DNA of 64,000 nt from Acidobacteriota bacterium (GCA_021325515.1 JAJPHC010000014.1:62001-126000), one strand, 5' to 3'; positions 16,129-24,886 are shown, numbered from the stretch's first letter. Translations and numbers: made by a program. Notes: generated by a model from the sequence alone, not told the origin.

Positions 16129-17052
16129 TCAGGGCCGCGATCGGATGCACGGTGGACGTGACAGTCGCGTCATCTGATCGAACGTGACCGGCACATCGGT
16201 GTGGATCGTGCCGCTCCAGCGCGACATCGCTCCATTGTGGGACTGCAGCTCGATCTCCATTGCCGTGCCGGCGCGAACCGCCACCGGTTCTTCGAGTGCG
16301 AGAAATGCCTGGTACCAGTGCATCGAGCTTCCGCACGAGGCTTCGATCTCGATCCCCGGCGCCAGCGTCGCATGGAACCATCCCGCGAAGCCGTGCACGA
16401 TGCCGTCTCTTGTGGCGCGCAATTGTGCGCGGCCCGAGACATCCTGCGTGGTGATCGTCGAGAAGTCGATTGCAATGACGGTTGCCGGATCCGTCAGCAG
16501 TGCAGAAGGAGGGATCTTTTCGTGCCGGAACACATTGGAGGCGAACATGTGAACCGCGCAAAGGTCGAATCCATAATGGGGGCGTTGCCACCAGCCGATC
16601 AGACGATCATGCGCTTCGGGATATTCAACCGCAGCAATACGCATCTGCAGGGCGGCGGGAATGATGACTGCGTCCTGCTTCAGCAGGCGCATGCGCGCAT
16701 CGATGACCGATCCGAGCATTCCCTCTTCGAGCGCAAATCCGCCCATCAGCTCATTGACAAGAATGCCGGCCTTCTCCGGCAAAGTCACATCGAATGACTT
16801 GTCGTGAATGACGGTGATCCTCTCGGCAAATCCGCATTGACGCGCGAGAAGAGCTGCGAGATCAGCGGCATGCTGAAAGTCGATCGCATAGACATGACGC
16901 GCACCGGCCTCACAAGCGAACAGGGAGAGGATTCCGCTGCCGCAGCCGAGGTCGAGCACGACGCTGTCGGGACGAACGTAATGGCGGATGGCGTCGCGGT
17001 ACGCGGCTGTACGCTGCTCGTCGTCGATCAGCTCGCGGTGATAGTCGATCAC
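16129..17052 (-). CDS. Protein arginine methyltransferase (PRMT)-like enzyme
   Basis: 307 residues from GTG 17052, whose GTGA overlaps the DinB stop. The frame is open further upstream but would run through dinB. SAM motif VVLDLGCGSGILSLFACEAG is near residue 45. The equivalent of the PRMT double-E loop is NELMGGFALEEGML (about residue 115), and the THW-loop equivalent is MHWYQAFLALEEPV (about 260), leading into the C-terminal beta-barrel. These three together point to a true PRMT fold rather than a generic methyltransferase. The protein substrate is unknown. Confidence 0.75.
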   Translation of the reverse strand: MIDYHRELIDDEQRTAAYRDAIRHYVRPDSVVLDLGCGSGILSLFACEAGARHVYAIDFQHAADLAALLARQCGFAERITVIHDKSFDVTLPEKAGILVNELMGGFALEEGMLGSVIDARMRLLKQDAVIIPAALQMRIAAVEYPEAHDRLIGWWQRPHYGFDLCAVHMFASNVFRHEKIPPSALLTDPATVIAIDFSTITTQDVSGRAQLRATRDGIVHGFAGWFHATLAPGIEIEASCGSSMHWYQAFLALEEPVAVRAGTAMEIELQSHNGAMSRWSGTIHTDVPVTFDQMTRLSRPPCIRSRP

Positions 17053-17549
17053 GGTTGTCCGAGCTCGTCGTAGTACATGAGGAAGTCGGTCGAGCGGACC
17101 GGGATTCCTTTCTGGCGCAGCAGTGCGGCGATCTGCCCGCGGTGATACGTCGAATGATTCGCCGTGTGCTGCATCGCATGAATGAGTGTGTACTCCCACC
17201 GCTCGCCCTGAAAGTTTTCGTAGGAGATCCGACGACGCAACTGCTGATCCGTCAGTGAATCGAGAAAGAGACCCCGCTGCTCTTCGACGTCGCGCCACTG
17301 CGCCTGCACGGCATCGAGTCCGTCGAATTCGTCCGTCGTGAACCGGCGCCTGGGCGAGTCCCCCTTCCAGCGCTGCAGCCAAAGCCACTCGGCCCAGTAA
17401 ATATGGACGAATGTTCCCAGAATGGAGCCGAAGCTCGTCTGGGTGTCGCTCGTCAGTTGCTCGTGCGTGAGCATTCGCGAGTCCGTGAGCAGCCTCGCAT
17501 TAGCCCAATCGTTGAAGGCGAAAAGCGAGCGCATCTCGTTGCTGTTCAT
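17049..17549 (-). CDS. DinB-like putative metalloenzyme
   Basis: A 166-residue four-helix-bundle protein of the DinB/YfiT superfamily. It has the N-terminal FAFNDWANARLL typical of the family and metal-ligand histidines in HIYWAEWLW and HAMQHTANHSTYHRGQIAALLR. Members are thiol transferases or of unknown function; despite the name they are not DNA polymerase IV. It overlaps the PRMT-like gene by 4 nt and is divergent from ahcY. Confidence 0.9.
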   Translation of the reverse strand: MNSNEMRSLFAFNDWANARLLTDSRMLTHEQLTSDTQTSFGSILGTFVHIYWAEWLWLQRWKGDSPRRRFTTDEFDGLDAVQAQWRDVEEQRGLFLDSLTDQQLRRRISYENFQGERWEYTLIHAMQHTANHSTYHRGQIAALLRQKGIPVRSTDFLMYYDELGQP

Positions 17550-17578
17550 GGTTGTGTGCGGATGAGCTTACAACGTTA

Positions 17579-17641
17579 GGCAGCGGGCAGCAGGGGAGTG
17601 TGCCGCTACTTCTCACCTGCAGCTCCCTGCTGCCTGTTGCC
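17579..17641. repeat. CAGCAGG palindromic element, copy 1
   Basis: GGCAGCGGGCAGCAGGGGAG (17579-17598) is inverted at 17623-17641 (CTCCCTGCTGCCTGTTGCC) with a 24-nt centre. It lies in the divergent gap between dinB and ahcY. A relative lies inside the coding region at 59562-59614. Confidence 0.65.
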
Positions 17642-17649
17642 TGTCCTGC

Positions 17650-17690
17650 TAGAATGCACGGTTTCAACGCGGCCTCCCGCTCGGGAGGTC
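17650..17690 (+). promoter_or_regulatory. ahcY leader: -10-like hexamer and 8-bp hairpin
   Basis: TAGAAT at 17650-17655 is a good -10; no convincing -35 lies upstream. The leader then holds a hairpin at 17671-17690 (GGCCTCCC-GCTC-GGGAGGTC, one G-U). AGGAG (17699-17703) is 6 nt before the ATG. I could not match the short leader to a known SAH or SAM riboswitch. Confidence 0.4.
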
Positions 17691-17709
17691 CATCAATCTA
17701 GGAGTCTTG

Positions 17710-19209
17710 ATGACAGCCACACTCGAAGTGACGCATCCATTCGATGCCGCCACGGCCGCGGGGCGCGAGCCGTACAAGATCAAAAATATTCATGAAGCGA
17801 CGCTGGGGCGCTCGGAGATTCGTCTGGCCGAGCATGAGATGCCCGGCCTCATGGCCGTGCGCGAGAAGTATGGGAAGACGAAGCCGCTGGCCGGCGCACG
17901 CATCATGGGCTCGCTGCACATGACTGTGCAGACCGCGGTGCTCATCGAGACGCTGCACATTCTCGGCGCGGACGTCCGCTGGGTTTCGTGCAACATCTTT
18001 TCGACGCAGGACTCCGCCGCGGCGGCGGTCGTCGTCGGACGTCCCGAGACCGGCGGCACGATCGAGAATCCGCGCGGCATCCCTGTCTATGCATGGAAGG
18101 GTGAGACGCTCGAAGAGTACTGGTGGTGTACCTCCGAGGCGCTCCTGTGGCCGGATGGCGGCGGGCCGACGCTGATCGTCGACGACGGCGGCGATGCCAC
18201 GCTGCTCGTGCACAAGGGCGTCGAGTTCGAAGGCAAGGGGCAGGTGCCCGAGTTCAATCCCGCGGATGATCCCGAAGAGTGGGGAGTCATCCTCGACCTG
18301 CTGCGCCGCGAGATGGCGCGCGACAACAAGCGCTGGACGCGGGTTGCCGCGAGCATCAAAGGCGTGTCGGAAGAGACGACGACCGGCGTGCACCGCCTCT
18401 ATCAGATGATGGAAGCCGGCTCGCTGCTGTTTCCGGCGATCAACGTCAATGACTCGGTGACGAAGTCGAAATTCGACAACATCTACGGCTGCCGCCATTC
18501 GGTGATCGACGGCCTCAATCGCGCGAGCGACGTGATGATTGCCGGCAAGCTGGCCGTCGTCTGCGGCTACGGCGAAGTCGGCAAGGGTTGTGCGCAGGCA
18601 CTGCGCGGCCAGGGCGCGCGCGTCGTCGTCACGGAGATCGATCCGATCTGTGCGCTTCAGGCTTCCATGGAAGGCTTCGAAGTGCGCAAGCTGGAAAGCG
18701 TTCTGGAGCGGGCCGACATCTTCATTACGTCGACCGGCAACAAGGACATCATCATGGCGTCGCATATGGCGAAGATGAAGCACAATGCGATCGTCGGGAA
18801 CATCGGCCACTTCGATAATGAGATCGACATGGCGGGTCTCAAGAAGGTGCCGGGAATTCGCCGTGTGAACATCAAGCCGCAGTACGACGAGTGGGTCTTT
18901 CCCGACGGCCACAGCGTGCTGATTCTCGCCGAGGGCCGCCTCATGAACCTCGGCTGTGCAACAGGCCATCCGTCATTTGTGATGTCGGCGTCATTCACGA
19001 ATCAGGTGCTGGCACAGCTCGCTCTCTGGAACAACAAAGGGGAGTATGGCAAGCAGGTCTATGTGCTCCCCAAGAAGCTCGATGAAGAGGTGGCCCGTCT
19101 GCATCTCGCGCACCTCGGCGTCGAATTGACGACACTCACAGAGGATCAGGCAAACTATCTCGGCATTCCGGTCGAGGGGCCGTTCAAGACCGACCATTAT
19201 CGCTACTGA
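17710..19209 (+). CDS. ahcY: Adenosylhomocysteinase (S-adenosyl-L-homocysteine hydrolase)
   Basis: Hydrolyses SAH to adenosine and homocysteine, relieving inhibition of methyltransferases; cytoplasmic, NAD-dependent. 499 residues from ATG 17710 (AGGAG at good spacing; the in-frame TTG at 17707 is too close). Signatures are [32 protein letters not shown] (active-site lysine region), [13 protein letters not shown] (NAD loop) and C-terminal KTDHYRY. Length and insertions match the long bacterial form. An intrinsic terminator follows. The two methyltransferase-type genes at 6.9 and 16.1 kb are examples of enzymes that make its substrate. Confidence 0.97.
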   Translation: MTATLEVTHPFDAATAAGREPYKIKNIHEATLGRSEIRLAEHEMPGLMAVREKYGKTKPLAGARIMGSLHMTVQTAVLIETLHILGADVRWVSCNIFSTQDSAAAAVVVGRPETGGTIENPRGIPVYAWKGETLEEYWWCTSEALLWPDGGGPTLIVDDGGDATLLVHKGVEFEGKGQVPEFNPADDPEEWGVILDLLRREMARDNKRWTRVAASIKGVSEETTTGVHRLYQMMEAGSLLFPAINVNDSVTKSKFDNIYGCRHSVIDGLNRASDVMIAGKLAVVCGYGEVGKGCAQALRGQGARVVVTEIDPICALQASMEGFEVRKLESVLERADIFITSTGNKDIIMASHMAKMKHNAIVGNIGHFDNEIDMAGLKKVPGIRRVNIKPQYDEWVFPDGHSVLILAEGRLMNLGCATGHPSFVMSASFTNQVLAQLALWNNKGEYGKQVYVLPKKLDEEVARLHLAHLGVELTTLTEDQANYLGIPVEGPFKTDHYRY

Positions 19210-19238
19210 TATTGAACGTCATTATGGCGTTTGTTGAG

Positions 19239-19268
19239 ACGGGCGGCGTGATTGCCGCCCGTTTTGTT
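19239..19268 (+). terminator. Intrinsic terminator of ahcY
   Basis: Perfect 9-bp stem ACGGGCGGC/GCCGCCCGT (19239-19247 with 19254-19262), 6-nt loop, then TTTGTTAT. Confidence 0.85.
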
Positions 19269-19320
19269 ATGATGCACACAGTTTTGTGCGCATCTGACGC
19301 GCGCATCAGGAGGATTGAAA

Positions 19321-19788
19321 GTGCCGAGACCGAGAAAGAATGCCGCCGCGAATCCCTCATTGTCGCCGGGTCAGGCCGCCTACGTTCTTGACCGTTTGAT
19401 TCGTGACCGGCGCGTCACACAGTACGACGTACAGCGTTACGTCAATGAAATTGGCCGCGAGATTCAGGATCTCCAGCGCCGCCTTGCAGAGCTTCAGCAG
19501 GCAGGCGGAGGAAGCTCCGCTTCTGCAGCACCTGCGCCGCGCCGCCGTGGCCGGCCGGCAGGCCGCCCGGCAGCAGCAGCTGCTGCACCGGCCGCTGCAC
19601 CCGCGAAGCCCGGCCGCCGCCGCCGCACGATTACGTCGGAGCAGCTCGCGTCGCGCCAGTTGCAGGGACGTTATCTGGCCCTCGTCCGCCAGATCCCGGC
19701 ATCACGCCGCGCAATGTACGCAAAGATCGCGAAGGAAAAGGGACGCGAAGCGGCGATCAAGGAAATGCAGAGCGCAATCGGGAAGTAA
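19321..19788 (+). CDS. Basic AT-hook-like protein, candidate nucleoid-associated protein
   Basis: 155 residues from GTG 19321, with AGGAGG 7 nt upstream; an in-frame TTG at 19315 is too close to the Shine-Dalgarno. Three parts are seen: a helical N-terminus with a short coiled coil (VTQYDVQRYVNEIGREIQDL, about residues 35-65), a low-complexity Ala/Pro/Arg linker with AT-hook-like cores (RRRGRPAGRP, GRRRR; about 75-105), and a basic helical C-terminus. Binding to DNA is inferred from composition; no known family is assigned. It is monocistronic, bounded by terminators on both sides. Confidence 0.75.
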   Translation: MPRPRKNAAANPSLSPGQAAYVLDRLIRDRRVTQYDVQRYVNEIGREIQDLQRRLAELQQAGGGSSASAAPAPRRRGRPAGRPAAAAAAPAAAPAKPGRRRRTITSEQLASRQLQGRYLALVRQIPASRRAMYAKIAKEKGREAAIKEMQSAIGK

Positions 19789-19810
19789 GATGTTCCTCGC
19801 CGTTTACTGA

Positions 19811-19839
19811 AGGGCGCACGATTGTGCGCTCTTTTTTTT
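19811..19839 (+). terminator. Intrinsic terminator
   Basis: AGGGCGCAC (19811-19819) pairs with GTGCGCTCT (19824-19832) around a 4-nt loop, followed by a run of seven more T. It lies 22 nt after the basic protein gene. The opposite strand has only a short A-run, so it serves the plus strand. Confidence 0.92.
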
Positions 19840-19856
19840 GCGATCGCCCCGGCGTC

Positions 19857-20171
19857 TTATTTCTTCAGCGTCCTCACGAACGCGACGACATCCTTCACCT
19901 GCTGTTCGCTCAATGAAGATTTGAACGACGGCATCTTCCCTTTGCCGTTCGTCACGGATGCCATCAGTTCGGCGTCGCTCTTCTTCTGTACTTCATCCGA
20001 ACGGAGGTCGGCCGCCTTCACCGTTTTTCCGGCCGGCGTGTTCCCGCTGCCGTCATCGCCATGACAGGCTTTGCACATCTTCGTGCGGTATACGACTGCG
20101 CCCGGCGCTTCACCGGCGAATGCCGGCAGGGCCAGCGCTGTGGCGGCGATGAGAAGCAGCATGGATCGCAT
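19857..20171 (-). CDS. Small exported c-type cytochrome
   Basis: 104 residues. Start MRSMLLLIAATALALPAFAG with a clear signal peptide cut near residue 20. Heme motif CKACH lies near residue 35, and the distal methionine is probably in GKGKMPSFKSSL (about 82). C-terminal helix VKDVVAFVRTLKK. This is the mono-heme class I cytochrome c fold, an electron carrier in the periplasm. An open extension to 20261 overlaps the divergent gene and adds no signal-like sequence, so ATG 20171 is preferred. Confidence 0.92.
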   Translation of the reverse strand: MRSMLLLIAATALALPAFAGEAPGAVVYRTKMCKACHGDDGSGNTPAGKTVKAADLRSDEVQKKSDAELMASVTNGKGKMPSFKSSLSEQQVKDVVAFVRTLKK

Positions 20172-20199
20172 GAAAAGGCAGGATACACTTCGACCATCC

Positions 20200-21531
20200 A
20201 TGCGCAAGTTTTTACTACTGATGCTCTTCGCCGCACAGTCCTCCCTCGGCGCGACCGTCACGCTTCTCCATTTCTCCGACTATCACTCGCACGCGCTGCC
20301 GTTCTATTCAGAAGATCAGCCGGATCGCGGCGGGATCGCGCGGGCAATCGGATATCTGGAGCGCGAGCACCGGCGCGGCGCACTCGTCCTGAGCGGCGGC
20401 GACATGGTCAACAAAGGCTCGCCCGCGTGGTCCGATAAGTTCGGCTGTGCGGAATGGCCGTGGTTCAACGGCATTGTCGATGCCATGGCATTCGGCAATC
20501 ACGACTCCGACTACGGCTATTCGTGGTTTCAGGATTGCCGCTCGAAGCTGCGCTATCCGGTGCTCAGCGCCAATACGAATGGATTTCAGCGCTATGAAAT
20601 CTTCACGGTGCACGGCATCCGCATCGGCGTCTTCGCCATTGCCGGCCCCGACTTCAATGCGCTGGTCCGAACGCCCGGACTCAGGTTCTCCGACACAATC
20701 ACTGCAGCGCGCGAAGTCGTGAAGATCCTCCGCGAAGAGGAGCGTGTCGATGCGGTCGTACTGATCGGGCACGAACACACGAATGACGATTTTTCACTGG
20801 CGCGCGCCGTGCCCGGGATCGATCTCATTCTTGGAACGCACAGCCACGAGAAGCGCGAGCTGACGAAGATTGCAGGGACCTCGACGTGGTTCATTGCGCC
20901 GTATCAGTACCTGACGTACATCAGCCGCGTGACTCTAACGTTTCACGAACACCGGCTCGCGCGCGTTCAGGGGACGCTCGTTCCCGTGGATGCATCGATG
21001 AAGAGCTCGAGGACGATTCAGGCCCGCGTCGCGGGGATGCAGCGCGAGCTCGAACACGATCCTCAATATGCAGCGCTCTTCGAGCCGCTCGGCACACTCG
21101 ATCGCTCGCTCAGCATTGACGAGCTCGCGGCGAGAACACTGCAGGCGATGCGGAGTGCAACGCATGCCGATGCCGCGTTCTCGACGATCAGCAGCTTCCG
21201 CCAGCCGCTCGCCAAAGGGACTCTTACCCTCGAGGACCTGCGGGCATCGATGCCTTATGACAACGACATCGTCGTGTGCGAGCTGCGCGGCGATGCGCTG
21301 CAGGCGTTGTATGCCGCGATCGATTCGCGGAAAGGCACCGACTCCTTCTGTTATGTCTCGGGACCGTCTTCGATCGATCCGTCGAAAACATACAGGATCG
21401 CGACGACTGATTACGTCGCGAAGATCGCCTACAGGAAAGAGCTCGCCTGCGATGCACAAAAGAGCGGATTCCGCGTCCGCGACGAATTGCGCAAGGAGCT
21501 CACTTCCGCTCGCCCGAAGAGCGGATCGTGA
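20200..21531 (+). CDS. Exported 5'-nucleotidase/UshA-like metallophosphoesterase
   Basis: 443 residues from ATG 20200 with a signal peptide (MRKFLLLMLFAAQSSLGA). The metallophosphatase domain (about 18-250) shows LLHFSDYHSHA, LSGGDMVNKG, AFGNHDSDYG, LIGHEHTND and GTHSHEKRE, the full set of dimetal ligands. The C-terminal 5'-nucleotidase substrate domain (about 285-435) follows. It probably dephosphorylates nucleotides in the periplasm. TACACT ends 10 nt before the ATG and there is no Shine-Dalgarno. The gap to the divergent cytochrome gene is only 28 nt. It overlaps the following convergent gene by 32 nt. Confidence 0.9.
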   Translation: MRKFLLLMLFAAQSSLGATVTLLHFSDYHSHALPFYSEDQPDRGGIARAIGYLEREHRRGALVLSGGDMVNKGSPAWSDKFGCAEWPWFNGIVDAMAFGNHDSDYGYSWFQDCRSKLRYPVLSANTNGFQRYEIFTVHGIRIGVFAIAGPDFNALVRTPGLRFSDTITAAREVVKILREEERVDAVVLIGHEHTNDDFSLARAVPGIDLILGTHSHEKRELTKIAGTSTWFIAPYQYLTYISRVTLTFHEHRLARVQGTLVPVDASMKSSRTIQARVAGMQRELEHDPQYAALFEPLGTLDRSLSIDELAARTLQAMRSATHADAAFSTISSFRQPLAKGTLTLEDLRASMPYDNDIVVCELRGDALQALYAAIDSRKGTDSFCYVSGPSSIDPSKTYRIATTDYVAKIAYRKELACDAQKSGFRVRDELRKELTSARPKSGS

Positions 21532-22345
21532 CGACCTTATTGAGCGTGTCAAACCAGAACGGAGCGCCGAGTGAGAATGCGAATGCGCTCAACAGAAGAC
21601 CGGCGATCTTGAGCCAGCCGAACTGAGCCGGCAGGTCGCTCAATGACTCCGCCCGCCAGCCGAGGGCGATGCCGAGACGGCCGCGCTGGCGGGCGCTCTC
21701 AATGGTTTCCTGAAGCGACTGCGGCGGGCCATTGGGATTCGCCTTGACGTATGCAGTGGCCTGCGCGACGAGCGCCTCGCGCATCGTCCCATCCTGCGAC
21801 AGCGTATTGGAGATCGCGATCGTGTCGACATTCGCAATCGTCGCAATGGCGAGTGCGATGAGGAACAGCACCCATTGTGTCTTGCGCCGGTACCAGGAAC
21901 TGGCGCGCACCATCGAATCTTCGAACCAGCTCTCGATGTTCCTGCGGAACGTGGGCAGATCGTTCTCCGACGCATCCGCAAGCGCAATCATCGACTGCTT
22001 CAATGGGATGTTCTGAATTTTGAGGAGCGCCGTGCGAATCGCCGCGAAGTCGCGCGGCGCGTCATCCGCCGTCGGCGCGAGAATCTCGAGCACCGTCAGC
22101 GAGAACTTCGAGGAAGGGATGAACGTCGGCTTGCGTCCATTCTCGTGCAGACTCTGAATCAGTCCATGAGCGTAGAACTCGTCCGCCTTCTGTCCGAGAA
22201 GATTCGTAATCGCATTGGACAGTGTCCGCATCCGCGCATTCGTGACCGCGGCCAGCATCTCGCGCACCGCACTGCAGACGAGACTGAAGATCAGATAGAG
22301 AAACAGCAGGCCGATGCCGACGTCGAGAACGGGGAGACCGAACAT
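21500..22345 (-). CDS. Membrane protein of unknown function
   Basis: 281 residues. N-terminal helix (GIGLLFLYLIFSLVCSAVREML), a long soluble segment (about 30-150), a helix near 158-175 (WVLFLIALAIATIANVDTIAI), another soluble loop, and a final helix near 245-262 ending in LGAPFWFDTLNKVV. The pattern FSLVCSAVREM...GAPFWFD recurs in uncharacterised bacterial membrane proteins, from memory. The start is ATG 22345. It is separated from the upstream two-component genes by a cruciform repeat, so co-transcription is uncertain. Confidence 0.75.
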   Translation of the reverse strand: MFGLPVLDVGIGLLFLYLIFSLVCSAVREMLAAVTNARMRTLSNAITNLLGQKADEFYAHGLIQSLHENGRKPTFIPSSKFSLTVLEILAPTADDAPRDFAAIRTALLKIQNIPLKQSMIALADASENDLPTFRRNIESWFEDSMVRASSWYRRKTQWVLFLIALAIATIANVDTIAISNTLSQDGTMREALVAQATAYVKANPNGPPQSLQETIESARQRGRLGIALGWRAESLSDLPAQFGWLKIAGLLLSAFAFSLGAPFWFDTLNKVVTIRSSGERK

Positions 22346-22361
22346 TGTGTGCTCCTTGTTT

Positions 22362-22441
22362 GGTTATGCGGTTGCGCGGGCACGCGGGCTCGGGCGGGGT
22401 CAGCACACCGCGAGCCCGCGAGTCTGCGCAACCGCGTAACC
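22362..22441. repeat. Two-tier palindrome (cruciform)
   Basis: Outer arms of 16 bp (22362-22377 and 22426-22441) match at 15 of 16. Inner arms GCGGGCTCG (22384-22392) and CGAGCCCGC (22411-22419) are perfect. It fills the whole gap between the response regulator stop and the next minus-strand start. It may limit read-through; no T-run is present. Confidence 0.7.
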
Positions 22442-22443
22442 CA

Positions 22444-23037
22444 TCACAACCACCCCTTGTCGCGTGCAATGCGCGCGGCCTCGACGCGATTTCCTGCTCC
22501 CAGCTTACTGATTGCTTCGGACAGATAGTTTCGCACGGTGCCCTCGGAAAGATTCAGCGCGGATGCAATGGCGGCACTTGTTTCTCCTTCGCCGGCCATT
22601 CGCAGCACCTGCCGTTCGCGGTCCGTGAGCGGATCGGCTTCCGTCCATGCTTCGGCCGCGAGCTCGGGATCGATGACGCGGCCCCCCTGTGCGACGCGGC
22701 GCACTGCATTCGCCAGTTGTTCCGCGGGTGAATCCTTCAATAGATATCCAGACGCGCCGGCATCGAGTGCACGGCGGAGGTAGCCGGATCGCGCGAACGT
22801 CGTAAGGATGATGATGCGCGTCGTCCTGCGCAGCGCGGCGGCGAGCTCGAGTCCCGTCATGCGCGGCATCTCGATGTCGGTCAGCAGCACGTCGGGTTTT
22901 TCGCGCTGGCATAGCGCCAGTGCCTCTTCGCCGTTCTGTGCGCGGCCGATGACTTCGATGTCGCCTTCGATCTCCAGCAGCGCGGCCAGGGCGCCGAGGA
23001 CCATGGCCTGGTCTTCGGCGATGACGACGCGAATCAT
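22444..23037 (-). CDS. NarL/LuxR-type response regulator (DesR-like)
   Basis: 197 residues. Receiver domain (1-120) with acidic pair EDQ, phospho-acceptor in DVLLTDIEMPRMTG (about residue 54), threonine in ILTTFA and lysine in LLKDSPAEQL. LuxR helix-turn-helix (about 135-195): LTDRERQVLRMAGEGETSAA and LNLSEGTVRNYLSE. It overlaps the histidine kinase gene by 4 nt, so the two form a pair. The ABC exporter genes just upstream in the same operon are the likely targets, as in DesKR and similar stress-sensing systems (inference). Confidence 0.93.
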   Translation of the reverse strand: MIRVVIAEDQAMVLGALAALLEIEGDIEVIGRAQNGEEALALCQREKPDVLLTDIEMPRMTGLELAAALRRTTRIIILTTFARSGYLRRALDAGASGYLLKDSPAEQLANAVRRVAQGGRVIDPELAAEAWTEADPLTDRERQVLRMAGEGETSAAIASALNLSEGTVRNYLSEAISKLGAGNRVEAARIARDKGWL

Positions 23038-24125
23038 GCAGAGCGCTCTTTCTGAAATGGCGTCGCGGGCATGGTGATGGTGACGACTGTGCCATTGGAG
23101 CCGTCGCGTGACAATGTTCCGCCGAGCTGCTCGATGCGCTCCAGCATCCCCGACAGACCGCTGCCGAACGGCTCATCGCCGCCCCGGCCGTCGTCGGAGA
23201 TCGTGAGGATGTATGCATTGTCGCGATGCGCGAGCGCGATGCTGCAACGTGTGGCGCGCGCATGGCGCACGATATTGGTCACGGACTCGCGCACGGCCAT
23301 GGCCAGGACTGCTTCCTGGGCGACGGGAATCTGCAGGGGAGGCACGTCGCATGTCAGAGAGACATTCGCGGCGTCCAGTGCGTCGCGCGCCGACTCGATC
23401 TCCGGCGGCAATCCGCCGGAGCGATATCCGCGCACCGCGGCGCGCACTTGCGTCAGTGCATCGCGCGAAATTCGCTCGACGTCGCGGATCTCGTTGCGCG
23501 CCCGCTCCGGATCGCGTTCCGCGAGCTTCGACGCGAGCTCCGACTTGAGGATGATCACGGACAGCGTGTGGCCGAGCAGATCGTGCAGATCGCGCGCGAT
23601 GCGCTCGCGCTCCGCGACTTTCGCGAGGTGCTCGATCTCATCGTGCGCGAGCCGCAGCTTCCTGCTCGAGCGCGAGACACCTTCGAAGTGGATGCCGATC
23701 GCACCGACGAGCGCGGTAAAGACGATCACCCATACGAACGACCCGGGATGCATCCGCCTTGCGATCACCTCGGCGACCACGATGATCTCGATCGCGCTGA
23801 TGATGCCGACCGCGCGGCGGTCGTCCTCGATCCGCGCCGCGAATGAAGCCGCGTAGATGAACGACACGCCGGCCGCCGAGTTGAGGGGGAAGAGGACCGC
23901 GCCGATCAGCGTGAGCCCGGCGATGATCGGCAGCACCCGGACTCCGCGGACCCAGTGGCCGCGGAAGTAGAGCGCGAGAATCGCGAGCGTGCCGCCGGTC
24001 GAGATCAGCCAGTCGATCGGTTCCGGATGCCGCGCCAGACCCGGCGAGAGCAGAAAGAAGACGACGTAGATGGTCCACGCGTATGGAGTCCATCCGAGGT
24101 TCTCGTCTTTCGGAATCAGTCGCAT
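23034..24125 (-). CDS. Sensor histidine kinase, HisKA_3 (DesK-like)
   Basis: 363 residues from ATG 24125. Five or so N-terminal helices (about 15-150), no large periplasmic domain, so sensing is probably within the membrane. Dimerisation and phospho-acceptor box ERERIARDLHDLLGHTLSVI (about 185, histidine in DLHD). HATPase_c has VRESVTNIVRHA and ISDDGRGGDEPFGSGLSGM. An open upstream extension to 24638 is antisense to the permease gene and is not real. Partner of the regulator at 22444. Confidence 0.92.
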   Translation of the reverse strand: MRLIPKDENLGWTPYAWTIYVVFFLLSPGLARHPEPIDWLISTGGTLAILALYFRGHWVRGVRVLPIIAGLTLIGAVLFPLNSAAGVSFIYAASFAARIEDDRRAVGIISAIEIIVVAEVIARRMHPGSFVWVIVFTALVGAIGIHFEGVSRSSRKLRLAHDEIEHLAKVAERERIARDLHDLLGHTLSVIILKSELASKLAERDPERARNEIRDVERISRDALTQVRAAVRGYRSGGLPPEIESARDALDAANVSLTCDVPPLQIPVAQEAVLAMAVRESVTNIVRHARATRCSIALAHRDNAYILTISDDGRGGDEPFGSGLSGMLERIEQLGGTLSRDGSNGTVVTITMPATPFQKERSA

Positions 24126-24139
24126 GTGTGTGTCTAACC

Positions 24140-24886
24140 TTACTGCACTTCGTCGTGGCGGTATCCGCGATACGCGATCGCGAGGAACACCGCGGTCGCG
24201 ATCACCATCGCAATCACGTGTACGTACGCCGGCATGCCGCGGCCGCCGCCCAGCGTCTTGAGCGCGAGCTGCGAGAAGTGAAACGGCGGGAGGAAGAACG
24301 CGAAGCGCTGCAGTCCGCGTGGCAGCGCCCAGATCGGGACCCAGAGGCCGGAGAGAAACGACATCGGCAGATAGATGAGGTTCAGGAGCGGGACGGCGCC
24401 GTTGGCGCTGACGTTGTAGCCGACCGCCAGCCCGAATGCGGAGAACGTAATCGCGCCGGAGAGAAGAACGCCGAGGAGTGCGAGTGCGCGCGGCAGCGTG
24501 AGTTGTGCGCCGCCGATCGTGAAGCCCAGGGTCATCAGCGAAATGACGATGATCGCGCTGAACAGCAGCGCCATCGCGATCTTCGCGACGAAGTACGCGC
24601 TGAGCGGCATCGGTGTCGTCCGCTTGACGTGCAGCCATCCCTGGCCGCGCTCCAGTGCGACCGTGACTCCGAATCCGAACAGCGACGCGCCGATCACGCC
24701 GAACGCGCCGTACGTTGCGAGCATGTAGGTCGCCATGCCCATGCCGCTGCCCTCATGACGATTCATCACGACCGCGAAGAAGAGATAGAAGAGGATCGGG
24801 AAGAGGAGCGTCGGGAAGGCGTATTGCGGTGTGCGCAGCGCCTTCAGGAATTCGTATTTGATCTCGAGCAGGTGAGTGCGAAGCAT
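24140..24886 (-). CDS. ABC-2 type transporter permease
   Basis: 248 residues from ATG 24886, with AAGGAG 7-8 nt upstream on the minus strand. Six helices are visible, with the ABC-2 signature region NLIYLPMSFLSGLWVPIWALP near residue 180. An N-terminal amphipathic helix precedes the first span. Together with the ATPase encoded 10 nt upstream it forms an exporter; the substrate is unknown (lipids, drugs or peptides are typical). It precedes the kinase and regulator genes in one operon. Confidence 0.92.
   Translation of the reverse strand: MLRTHLLEIKYEFLKALRTPQYAFPTLLFPILFYLFFAVVMNRHEGSGMGMATYMLATYGAFGVIGASLFGFGVTVALERGQGWLHVKRTTPMPLSAYFVAKIAMALLFSAIIVISLMTLGFTIGGAQLTLPRALALLGVLLSGAITFSAFGLAVGYNVSANGAVPLLNLIYLPMSFLSGLWVPIWALPRGLQRFAFFLPPFHFSQLALKTLGGGRGMPAYVHVIAMVIATAVFLAIAYRGYRHDEVQ

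Noticed and set aside
17550-17709. SAH or SAM riboswitch upstream of ahcY
   Set aside because: Only a short hairpin is present; I could not fit a known aptamer consensus, so it is listed only as a leader hairpin.
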